64,000 bases of DNA, taken from NCBI GenBank assembly GCA_032622095.1, contig CP136063.1, positions 281,905,426 to 281,969,425 on the forward strand, in the 5' to 3' direction. Below the pieces are notes generated by a model that did no database searches, was not told the origin of the DNA, and was given only the letters and a program-made list of their open reading frames with translations. This document shows, piece after piece, positions 10,927-24,600 of this stretch. This DNA comes from Siphonodentalium dalli (taxonomy: Eukaryota > Mollusca > Scaphopoda > Gadilida > Siphonodentaliidae). Position numbers and translations under genes: made by a program. Positions within the stretch are counted from its first letter, which is position 1, and every line of letters begins with the position of its first letter.

Positions 10927-13900
10927 CTGAAAAGAAAATGAAGGGATTAGGCCAAATAAAAAATATTATTTGAGTCTCAGATACCACCGCATTGAAATAA
11001 ATGGCCTCATTGGACGTTATATTTAGATTTTTGATATTATGACCATAAAAGTGAAAAAAAATTGTTTTGGCATGTTTTTACCACAACATATCCATACTAT
11101 TTAGCATTAATTGCAACATACATGAACTCTTAACATATCTCTGTGTAATGTGTGATGACTGACTATCATGTATACATACAGTGACATAGAACATTAAGTA
11201 GAGATGACAACATTGAAGTAAATGATTAGCTGATCATCAAAGTCTGGTGTACTTATTGTAACTCCAGAACAATTGAAAGACACTGGAGGAAATTTAGGAT
11301 CACATATTATAATGGAGAGGTGTCAATTTATAGACAAGGGAGGTAATTTAGGTTCACATGTTATAATGGAGAGGTGTCAATTTATGGACAAGGGAGGTAA
11401 TTTAGGTTCACATGTTATAATGGAGAGGTGTCAATTTATAGACAAGAGAAGCTATCATAATCCATGCTTACGATGTGCACAAAAAAATAAAAATAAAAAT
11501 AAAGTCCTCCCTCACTCATTGATTAAGAAAACAAATTTATCTGAGACTCAAATATTTATTTTTTTTGGCCTTAACAAAACTGACTATTATGACAATATTT
11601 TGAAAGTTCTACAATAAATAGTTTCTATTTAAAATATTTCAGAGTTCTACCATAGCTCTATCGGGTTAGAAGATGCTTATTTACTGACATTCAAGGTCAA
11701 TATTAGTCAATTTGTTTTTTAAATGTGGAGTTTAGTATTTACAAACGAAGGCCATTTATAACTCAGTGACCAATGGTATGATTAAACTGTACGGACAGCT
11801 GTTTTATCCAACCATTTCTATCTAAAATAAAAAATGATTCATGGGGGCCAAGGAAAATTGCTAATCATTGATTTAAAGTATAATATTGCTTCCGAAAATT
11901 GTTGAAAATTGAGCCATGCCAATGAGAATGATCCTTACTTAGACGTCCAGTCTGTGCGTCCATGCGTAACAGGTGATCTGTAACTAGTGTCTTTATTCAG
12001 AGATATGGGTGCCGGCTGTGCTCGCTTCCACCCCACATTACCAAACTCTGTAATGAAAAGTCAACCATCATCAGCAAATGTTTAAACTATACCTAAACAG
12101 ATATAACTGATTAGCTCGCTCCCATCCCACATTAACATACTCTATCAATGAAACGCTAATCATGATAAGTGAATGTTTAACCTATACCTAATCAGATTAG
12201 CACGCTCCCATCCCACATTAACATACTCTATCAATGAAACGCTAATCATGATAAGTGAATGTTTAACCTATACCTAAACAGATATAACTGATTAGCTCGC
12301 TCCCATCCCACATTAACATACTCTATCAATGAAACGCTAATCATGATAAGTGAATGTTTAACCAATACCTAATCAGATTAGCACGCTCCCATCCCACATT
12401 AACATACTCTATCAATGAAACGCTAATCATGATAAGTGAATGTTTAACCAATACCTAATCAGATTAGCACGCTCCCATCCCACATTACTATACTCTATCA
12501 ATGAAACACTAATCATGATAAGTGAATGTTTAACCAATACCTAATCAGATTAGCACGCTCCCATCCCACATTACTATACTCTATCAATGAAACGCTAATC
12601 ATGATAAGTGAATGTTTAACCAATACCTAATCAGATTAGCTCGCTCCCATCCCACATTACTATACTCTATCAATGAAACGCTAATCATGATAAGTGAATG
12701 TTTAACCAATACCTAATCAGATTAGCACGCTCCCATCCCACATTAACATACTCTATCAATGAAACGCTAATCATGATAAGTGAATGTTTAACCAATACCT
12801 AATCAGATTAGCTCGCTCCCATCCCACATTAACATACTCTATCAATGAAACGCTAATCATGATAAGTGAATGTTTAACCTATACCTAATCAGATTAGCTC
12901 GCTCCCATCCCACATTACTATACTCTATCAATGAAACGCTAATCATGATAAGTGAATGTTTAACCAATACCTAATCAGATTAGCTCGCTCCCATCCCACA
13001 TTAACATACTCTATCAATGAAACGCTAATCATGATAAGTGAATGTTTAACCAATACCTAATCAGATTAGCTCGCTCCCATCCCACATTAACATACTCTAT
13101 CAATGAAACGCTAATCATGATAAGTGAATGTTTAACCTATACCTAATCAGATTAGCACGCTCCCATCCCACATTAACATACTCTATCAATGAAACGCTAA
13201 TCATGATAAGTGAATGTTTAACCAATACCTAATCAGATTAGCACGCTCCCATCCCACATTAACATACTCTATCAATGAAACGCTAATCATGATAAGTGAA
13301 TGTTTAACCAATACCTAATCAGATTAGCTCGCTCCCATCCCACATTAACATACTCTATCAATGAAACGCTAATCATGATAAGTGAATGTTTAACCAATAC
13401 CTAATCAGATTAGCTCGCTCCCATCCCACATTAACATAATCTATCAATGAAACGCTAATCATGATAAGTGAATGTTTAACCTATACCTAATCAGATTAGC
13501 ACGCTCCCATCCCACATTAACATACTCTATCAATGAAACGCTAATCATGATAAGTGAATGTTTAACCAATACCTAATCAGATTAGCTCGCTCCCATCCCA
13601 CATTAACATACTCTATCAATGAAACGCTAATCATGATAAGTGAATGTTTAACCTATACCTAATCAGATTAGCACGCTCCCATCCCACATTAACATACTCT
13701 ATCAATGAAACGCTAATCATGATAAGTGAATGTTTAACCTATACCTAATCAGATTAGCTCGCTCCCATCCCACATTAACATACTCTATCAATGAAACGCT
13801 AATCATGATAAGTGAATGTTTAACCAATACCTAATCAGATTAGCTCGCTCCCATCCCACATTAACATACTCTATCAATGAAACGCTAATCATGATAAGTG

Positions 13901-16900
13901 AATGTTTAACCAATACCTAATCAGATTAGCTCGCTCCCATCCCACATTACTATACTCTATCAATGAAACGCTAATCATGATAAGTGAATGTTTAACCAAT
14001 ACCTAATCAGATTAGCACGCTCCCATCCCACATTAACATACTCTATCAATGAAACGCTAATCATGATAAGTGAATGTTTAACCAATACCTAATCAGATTA
14101 GCTCGCTCCCATCCCACATTAACATACTCTATCAATGAAATGCTAATCATGATAAGTGAATGTTTAACCTATACCTAATCAGATTAGCTCGCTCCCATCC
14201 CACATTACTATACTCTATCAATGAAACGCTAATCATGATAAGTGAATGTTTAACCAATACCTAATCAGATTAGCTCGCTCCCATCCCACATTAACATACT
14301 CTATCAATGAAACGCTAATCATGATAAGTGAATGTTTAACCAATACCTAATCAGATTAGCTCGCTCCCATCCCACATTAACATACTCTATCAATGAAACG
14401 CTAATCATGATAAGTGAATGTTTAACCAATACCTAATCAGATTAGCTCGCTCCCATCCCACATTAACATACTCTATCAATGAAACGCTAATCATGATAAG
14501 TGAATGTTTAACCAATACCTAATCAGATTAGCACGCTCCCATCCCACATTAACATACTCTATCAATGAAACGCTAATCATGATAAGTGAATGTTTAACCA
14601 ATACCTAATCAGATTAGCTCGCTCCCATCCCACATTAACATACTCTATCAATGAAACGCTAATCATGATAAGTGAATGTTTAACCAATACCTAATCAGAT
14701 TAGCTCGCTCCCATCCCACATTAACATACTCTATCAATGAAACGCTAATCATGATAAGTGAATGTTTAACCTATACCTAATCAGATTAGCTCGCTCCCAT
14801 CCCACATTACTATACTCTATCAATGAAACGCTAATCATGATAAGTGAATGTTTAACCTATACCTAATCAGATTAGCACGCTCCCATCCCACATTACTATA
14901 CTCTATCAATGAAACGCTAATCATGATAAGTGAATGTTTAACCAATACCTAATCAGATTAGCTCGCTCCCATCCCACATTAACATACTCTATCAATGAAA
15001 CGCTAATCATGATAAGTGAATGTTTAACCTATACCTAATCAGATTAGCTCGCTCCCATCCCACATTAACATACTCTATCAATGAAACGCTAATCATGATA
15101 AGTGAATGTTTAACCTATACCTAATCAGATTAGCACGCTCCCATCCCACATTACTATACTCTATCAATGAAACGCTAATCATGATAAGTGAATGTTTAAC
15201 CAATACCTAATCAGATTAGCACGCTCCCATCCCACATTAACATACTCTATCAATGAAACGCTAATCATGATAAGTGAATGTTTAACCTATACCTAATCAG
15301 ATTAGCACGCTCCCATCCCACATTACTATACTCTATCAATGAAACGCTAATCATGATAAGTAAATGTTTAACCTATACCTAATCAGATTAGCTCGCTCCC
15401 ATCCCACATTACTATACTCTATCAATGAAACGCTAATCATGATAAGTGAATGTTTAACCAATACCTAATCAGATTAGCTCGCTCCCATCCCACATTAACA
15501 TACTCTATCAATGAAACGCAAATCATGATAAGTGAATGTTTAACATACTCTATCAATGAAACGCTAATCATGATAAGTGAATGTTTAACCAATACCTAAT
15601 CAGATTAGCTCGCTCCCATCCCACATTAACATACTCTATCAATGAAACGCTAATCATGATAAGTGAATGTTTAACCAATACCTAATCAGATTAGCTCGCT
15701 CCCATCCCACATTACTATACTCTATCAATGAAACGCTAATCATGATAAGTGAATGTTTAACCTATACCTAATCAGATTAGCTCGCTCCCATCCCACATTA
15801 ACATACTCTATCAATGAAACGCTAATCATGATAAGTGAATGTTTAACCAATACCTAATCAGATTAGCTCGCTCCCATCCCACATTAACATACTCTATCAA
15901 TGAAACGCTAATCATGATAAGTGAATGTTTAACCAATACCTAATCAGATTAGCACGCTCCCATCCCACATTAACATACTCTATCAATGAAACGCTAATCA
16001 TGATAAGTGAATGTTTAACCTATACCTAATCAGATTAGCTCGCTCCCATCCCACATTAACATACTCTATCAATGAAACGCTAATCATGATAAGTGAATGT
16101 TTAACCAATACCTAATCAGATTAGCTCGCTCCCATCCCACATTAACATACTCTATCAATGAAACGCTAATCATGATAAGTGAATGTTTAACCAATACCTA
16201 ATCAGATTAGCACGCTCCCATCCCACATTAACATACTCTATCAATGAAACGCTAATCATGATAAGTGAATGTTTAACCAATACCTAATCAGATTAGCACG
16301 CTCCCATCCCACATTAACATACTCTATCAATGAAACGCTAATCATGATAAGTGAATGTTTAACCAATACCTAATCAGATTAGCACGCTCCCATCACACAT
16401 TAACATACTCTATCAATGAAACGCTAATCATGATAAGTGAATGTTTAACCAATACCTAATCAGATTAGCTCGCTCCCATCCCACATTAACATACTCTATC
16501 AATGAAACGCTAATCATGATAAGTGAATGTTTAACCAATACCTAATCAGATTAGCTCGCTCCCATCCCACATTAACATAATCTATCAATGAAACGCTAAT
16601 CATGATAAGTGAATGTTTAACCTATACCTAATCAGATTAGCACGCTCCCATCCCACATTAACATACTCTATCAATGAAACGCTAATCATGATAAGTGAAT
16701 GTTTAACCAATACCTAATCAGATTAGCTCGCTCCCATCCCACATTAACATACTCTATCAATGAAACGCTAATCATGATAAGTGAATGTTTAACCAATACC
16801 TAATCAGATTAGCTCGCTCCCATCCCACATTAACATACTCTATCAATGAAACGCTAATCATGATAAGTGAATGTTTAACCTATACCTAATCAGATTAGCA

Positions 16901-19900
16901 CGCTCCCATCCCACATTAACATACTCTATCAATGAAACGCTAATCATGATAAGTGAATGTTTAACCTATACCTAATCAGATTAGCACGCTCCCATCCCAC
17001 ATTAACATACTCTATCAATGAAACGCTAATCATGATAAGTGAATGTTTAACCAATACCTAAACAGATATAGCTTATTAGCTTTCTCCCATCCCACATTAC
17101 CATACCATGTAAAGAAAGGTTAACCGTTACAATGTAAGTGTGCACAGATGGGAATGGAAATAGGTCTAGCCAGTAATGTATATCAACATATTAAAATTAG
17201 CACTGATTTGCCTACAGTTAGAACTTCGGCTATGTATACTAGTACCCTTTAAATTCAGGTTGTTTGCCATCTGGCAATTGCCACCTTATTGGGTATTTCT
17301 TCTCTTGGGAGTATTTATTTTCCGTTCACTTATCTTACAGCTAGCTGATTATGGAATTTCCACCTTTAGACCGTATTTAGCTTTCAACTTTCCAAAATTA
17401 TTGACACCATATAATATTATGTAATGCAAAGTCTTGAAATTTGTGCGAAAAGGCATGAAAATTTGAAATTTGAATCGAAAATAATTTAACCTATACCTAA
17501 ACAGATATAACTGATTAGCTAGTTTGTATAGATTTGAAACAGAATACTTACTTGAATTATTGGTACTGGACATAAATGATGGAACATAGCCACCCCCTCC
17601 ACCTCCTCCAGAACTCATATCTCCTGTAATCAAATTAATGTCATATTATGTGCTTATAATGAATGACGGAACATAGCCACCTCCTCCGGAACTCCTATCT
17701 TCTGTAATCAAATTAATGTCATATTATGTGCTTATAATGAAAGACGGAACATAGCCACCCCCTCCACCTCCTCCGGAATTCCTATCTCCTGTAATCAAAT
17801 TAATGTCATATTATGTGCTTATAATGAATGACGGAACATAGCCACGCTCTCCACAACCACCAGAGTTCATATCTCCTGTAATCAAATTAATGTCATATTA
17901 TGTGCTTATTGCAGCCTTTAAAACTAGTACTTCATTACTGAACACTGAACACCCGTACAGATGAATGAAAGGATATCTCAGAATCTTTAGTTACTTACCT
18001 ATATTATTGTTACGTTAATTCAAATAATAAGAATGATGCTGTGCTAATAATTTAGATAGAGATTTATATGAAAGTCACTATTTTGAGCAAAATAAATCTA
18101 TATTCCATCTGAACGCTCCGAGCGGAGTGTTTAACCACTCACCAATATTATTGCTCCTGTGTGATCCACCTCCTCCTATCACTGGCTTCGTGTGTGGAGA
18201 TCCCCAAGTTGATGAGTCTTTTTGTGCACTATTTTTAGGATTTATACCTGTTAAAATAAGTGTGTATAAGTATTATGCTGATAATATATTATCAGTATAT
18301 TTTAGTTGAACCACAGGCCGACTGGGATGAAAACAGCAAAAATATATACAGGCCATTGTTTCAAAATTGTATTTTTCACTTTCAGAGTGTTCAAACAATA
18401 AGTTCAACAAATAATTTTTAGAAGCCGTTTACCAGAACTTTTTCCCTTTAACCCTTTACCCAACAGAAGGGCCCTGTGCCAATGCATTCTCTTATATATG
18501 CGAGTCGACCATAGGTCGCCTCGCATATATAAGAGAATGCATTGGCTTAACACTTTAAAAATTATAAAATTGTTAAAGAATGTAAGAAAAAATGGTAAAA
18601 AGTGTTAAAAAAAGATTTTTTTTAGGCCAATGCATTCTCTTATGTATGCGAGGCGACCTATGGTCGACTCGCATATATAAGAGAATGCATTGGCACAGGG
18701 CATAACTGTAACTATCACAATGTGGTCAAGGAGCCGGTTCCAATGATATCCATATTTGTATGGTTCTATTGAGACAGACCGAAGATATTTTAGGCTGTTG
18801 AAGCTTTATTTGGCCGGTTTTGGCCGTTTTGTTGGGTAAAGGGCTAAATGACTGAATTGGAATCCTATGACTTCTGCACTTGTACAATAAAACCTCTCCA
18901 AACCGAACAACCTTCAGACCAGCCCTTCTGTTTGATTTAGAGACGTGTTCGGTTTATAGAAAATCGCACTACGATCGGAATGTATTGACACCATTGTCGA
19001 AGCATAACCAGCTCATTATTGATTAATTAAAATTTATTCAATAAAGTACCAACTAAAATATAAATAACAATATAAAACATCATGGTATAATAAGAATTAA
19101 AAACGTGGCATATCAGAACATAATACATGTTTAGATAAGACAGGAAACATGATAAATTTTACAGTGATTGAAAATGTCGCTTAAAAATGTCGCACTGTTA
19201 TTATAGTAGTTTTGTAACCTTGTATATGCATACCTTTTAAATTAGCAGTGTTTTGTTTGGCAACCGGTTTGAACCAGATTATAACAACAGGCGTCTGATT
19301 AGATAACTGAAAGCTTATTTAACACATTGAGTGAACAAATATGACTTCACAGAGATTACTGCACTGAAAATTTAGTTTTTACATCAATCATTGCGCTGAT
19401 TTGAACTCTTATTTTTATGACTACTGTCCAAACTAAACACTAATTATCTAAAAGTACACGATGGTAGTGTATTGTCACCAATAGAGTTTCAATCAACCTG
19501 TCACAATGAATGAGGCGTCATGAAAACGGCCGCTCAGAGTGGGGTATAATTATTGGAAAATAAAGTCAGTTCACTTGACAGATAGATTTGTTAAATTTTC
19601 ATTATTTCCCAGAGAAGCTTCCAATGTTTGTAAAACTAACCAGGTAGATATCTAGCTTTGCCCATGTAGTGCTGCTTTGCTGAAGTATTTGATGATCTAC
19701 CAGAATTCATTCTCATTTCCGGTCCTCTCTTCCCTTTTTTCGTTGACTTTTTCAGAATGTTTCTGGAAAAACAGCCAAACAAGAAATAAGCTTAAAACGT
19801 TTGCAGACATTGAAAATGATTTTAGTGATACGGTGACAAAATACTAGCAGCCGTAATATCATTTTGTGGAAACTTTACTTAAATTCATGAATATGTCATC

Positions 19901-21642
19901 TTTTTGTAAATTAAAACTAGCATTTCTGTTTGTAAGATGCTCATTCTGTACACGATAAACTCTTCATAGATATCACTGCCAACAGTTACCTGAGGCATCT
20001 ACATCATGACATCGCCATCAAGTCTGAGTTTAGTGTGTCCGACATTTGCAAAATGAGGTCCCCAGAGGGTGAATTTAGTGATGCTATCCCATATAGCAGG
20101 CGGACATCACCAAATTCACCCTCTGCTTGGGCTTCAACTGCTATGGGATACCTACTGATCAGATAGAAGTTCCCCCGAGTTGAAACTAGTGATGTTCACC
20201 CATTAATCACCTAGATTATGCATTTTATTTTCTGTTAATTAGGGGATATAGAAACTGAACAGAAGGGAAAAGGTAACTAAAAACAATGTTAATTTCAGAC
20301 TAGATACTTCCCAGAAGATGAGTACTAAGCAGAATGAAGTCTCCAGAGGGTGAATCTGGTGATGCTAGCCTGTCTTGCGTGATAGAGTCACTAAATTCAC
20401 CCTCTGGGGGACCTCATTCTGCAAAATGTCAGACACACTAAATTCAGACTTGTTCACCATATTAGGACACTTATAATAGGGCAGCATTTTCATCTCGAAG
20501 ACAGTACTTACGATAGAAAATCATCGTCATCATCAAATGAATCGGGTATGCGGTTTTCTTTGAGGGCAGGGACTGGTTTTGCAGGAGGAGCGACCTTTTT
20601 AGTCGGTATGTTAAAATCCATATCATCCCAGTCATCCCATGTGTCAGCAGGCCCATGTCCCCATCTCTTACGCCCACTACTCTGTGGTTGCTGGACTTGA
20701 GAAAATGGATCCTGGAAAAAGTAACAATTTTTTTCATCATAATTTAAGCCAGATAAATAAAACTCCAAATTCCATACACAATTTCCCATCTATTCCCAAT
20801 TACTATAGGCAAAAAAAAAAAAGGTTTTGGTTCTCAGGCCCCGCCGCATTGAATAAAAAGGGCCGCATTAGGCCTTTTTATTGCAATGCCTGATGTTATG
20901 ACAAAAAAACTTACGAAAAAATAAATTTGAAGAAAAAAAAAAGTGTGGATTTTATCAACATGTCCATAGTAGATATGTGTTGAATATTAGTGTGCATTAG
21001 ACTCTAACATGTAATGTGTTAAAAAGTTACTTGCAGGTTTACAACATGAAGTAGATGACTACAATTAAGAAAATGATTAGGTGATCCTCATGCTCTTCTT
21101 ACAATTAGTCATTGCGAACAACTTACACTAAAAATGTAACTTTATTCAATTGAAAGGCACAGGACTAAATTCAGGATCACATATTAGAATGGGGAGGTAT
21201 CAGTTTTTAGACAACAATAACAGTAGTTAATGTCAGGGGCATTATATAATGTTAGGTAATCCCAGTCATACACTGGTAGTACAATGTCATTTTTATATAA
21301 GACTAAATGAGTTTATATGCATAACAGTTCCCTCTACATTTCCGGTTATTACTAGACAGAGGAAGGTATCTTCGTTCATGCTTACTATGCGCAGAAAAAA
21401 ATAAAAAATAAAAATAAAACCCTCCCTCCCTCATTGATTTGAAGAAAAAATTGCCCGAGAACCAAAACTAGAAAATAGGCTCTAAATGCTCTTCAAACCC
21501 ATGACTGGAGCATCCTGCAATTTTTAGAAAAATTGCAGGACACTCCAGTCATGGGTTTAACCCTTTCAGTGCCTAATTTACGTTCTGTAAAATCGGCCCT
21601 AAAAAAATAAAACAAAAATTTTTTTTGTTTTTTTTTTTTAGA

Positions 21643-21673
<31 letters not shown>

Positions 21674-24600
21674 GAATTTTTTTTGGTTATGCTTAAGCAT
21701 GCTATAGCGAATTTAAAAACAAACTGGTATTCATAGTAATAATTTTGATGCCCATGAAAAACGTAAGATTCCCTGGCACTAAACCTACAAAATAAGTCTG
21801 TTAAAGAATATAAGAAAAAATTATTAAAATTGTAAAAAATAATAACAAATGATGAAAAATTGTTAGGCCAATGCATTCTCTTATATATGTGAGGAGACCT
21901 ATGGTCACATATATAAGAGAATGCATTGGCACAGGGTATATGGGTTGATACAAAAATTGGACCTGGCACTGAAAGGGTTAAAGGGCATTTTGAGCCTATG
22001 CTGCACCAGTGAAGCTCCCGTCACGAAAGGGTTAATCTGCGAGTTGAGTTTAAATATAAGAAAGGGATGTTGATTTTGTTGCATTCCATGGGTATGGTCG
22101 CAAGTTGGTCTGACATTTTTATGTATGGAACAGTTTCACGTCCCACACAAAATGTTAGAATAACTTGCATCCACACTTTATGAAATGCAGCAAATCAACA
22201 TCCATGTTGTAACTCTTTCATGACGGGAGCTGCGCTGGTGCAGCATTAAAGATCCCGTGCCATTGCATTCTCTCTATATATTGAGTCTCCCATATGGGAG
22301 GTCAACAACATTTCAAGTCAAAATCAAGTCAAACCCAAAAGTACACTCAAGTTTGAGAAAAGTTATTCTAGTTTCTAATTAAGCATACTTACAGGTATAT
22401 GTTCTCGATGTTTCTGTTGTTGGTGCCCCGCTGGTGGACCTTGGTGGCCTGCAGGTGGACCTTGGTGACCTGCTTGATAACCCGCTTGATGACTCGCTTG
22501 ATGACTCGCTTGATGACCCACTGATGGACCCTGATGTCCGAGGGTTGGAAGAACGGTATTTACTTTGTTTTCACGTAAGAGATTTGGTGAAGGTGGTTGT
22601 TTAACAGGTGCTGGTTGTGGTGGTGCTGTGGAAACTTGAGGTGATCTTGTAGCTGGCATTGAGTTAAAGTTTTGGCCAACTTGGAAAAATGGATATTTTA
22701 AACACTGAAAAGAAACAAGAAAAGGCATGTATTGGCTATATCATACGGGCCAAGAACCTATGTCACCAATCCAGTCTCGAACACAAAGCAGTTTTTATTT
22801 TTAATTTGTCTAGACATATATAAGCATTTGTCATTTGTTGTTTCTGTTGTTAAACTAGTACATGACAGTCCTTCGATTCTGTAAAATGCAGGAGTGTGGT
22901 TGGTCACTCGCCTAACCTGAAACCCAGGTGTGTGATTTTGGTGGATATTTCGGGGGTATAAAATGACGAACAAAGACTCAAAATTAAATCAATTTTTATC
23001 ACCATTGTGATTCATCTTGTACACATGTATTCTTCACATTGAAGTAATTAAAACTCCATTCTCGAATTGCGTCGTAATGCTTCCGTTGGATGTAAGTTGT
23101 TATGAAATGCGGCCAGAGACCACGTAAGAGTTTCCTGTTGTGTGAACTCTTATCGATATTTTTTTAAATAATGTTTGACTGCCCCGAACTCAAGTTTTAA
23201 TTTCTATTCATCTTCGCCATCCATCGGGACGGCATTTTTTTAGAACGCAACACATGGTACCAAAATTACGTCACGTTGGTGATGGGGGTGCACGGTGGGA
23301 TTAATTTAAATATGTCATGTTGGTAACCATATCTAGCCGAGAATTCCTCAGACCTACAGACGAATGCGACAACATCGCTAAACGCACCTGACTATAAGAA
23401 TGTTCTCCAGAAAACAAGGTTGATCGTTATCATAAACCCTTTTTCAATCGTACGCCGAATATCGCCGAGGAGTGTGATTAATTACTCGCCAAGATAGTAA
23501 TCGTTAAAAACTCATATTTATACATCAAACATACTTAACCCTTTACCCAACAGAACGGCCCTGTGCCAATGCATTCTCTTATATATGCGAGTCGACCATA
23601 GGTCGCCTCGCATATATAAGAGAATGCATTGGCTTAACACATTAAACATTATAAATTTTTTATAATTACCTACGACAATTTTAAGTTAACTTTTTATAAA
23701 TGCATTCAATTATAACCATAGTGAATACTATGATTGTTACATAACAATAGTAACAAATAATTCAACCTAAATACAATATTGATAATTAAAAGATATTTGA
23801 CTGACTTCCAGGGTGCTCTATAATTTTATCTTTTACTTCTGCCTTTTTACTTTTGACTGGCTAAAACTGCTCCTACGGCAGACTATCTGTTCATCATTAG
23901 CATAATACAGCTTCCGGTGAGCAAGGCAGGGTACCTTTTTTGTGGGCCCAGGACACTGCGGCATCCCCCATTGCTCACTATGAATGTGGGCACCATAGTG
24001 AATGTAAGAAAAAATGGTTAAAAAAGATTTTTTTTAGGCCAATGCATTCTCTTATATATGCGAGGCGACCTATGGTCGACTCGCATATATAAGAGAATGC
24101 ATTGGCACAGGGCATAACTGTAACCATCACAATGTGGTCAATGAGCCGGTTCCAATGATATCCATATTTATATGGTTCTATTGAGACAGACCGAAGATAT
24201 TTTAGGCTGTTGAAGCTTTATTTGGACAAAAACTCTTATTTAATCAACAAACATACCTCAATTCCTTTCACTCACATGTACAAAAACACCTGCAACAAAT
24301 AGCTAACTCATCCACTGTATGCATTCCAGTTAGCAGCTATCAGAATGAATGAAGTGATGATTAGAATTTAGCGATTACATTAGTGACATGTAGGTTCCCT
24401 AGCCCTGCCAATCACCGAGCTATCTTAAGTTATTTATTCAAGTATTGTTTCTGGTCAACATTAATTACAAATCTTTATATACTTTTATGCGCAGCCCAAA
24501 ACCCGATTAAGATAAATCAAAGAACATAAGATTGTGCTCATGTTTCTAATTCTAAAAAGTCGGATCAAGCTCATAATCACAAGTGCACAGGTTCGGACAG

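Noticed and set aside
11273-11617. 114-codon frame
   Set aside because: Kept open by three copies of a 54-bp repeat; no start context or domain.
12048-17130. CRISPR-like regular array
   Set aside because: Units are contiguous 86-bp repeats with no unique spacers, inside an intron of a eukaryotic gene.
17349-17633. 94-codon frame containing the glycine tract
   Set aside because: It reads through the exon 12 donor into intron; only the exon portion fits the gene.
20639-20893. Plus-strand frame overlapping exon 9
   Set aside because: It is the antisense of the kinase exon plus intron and has no independent support.
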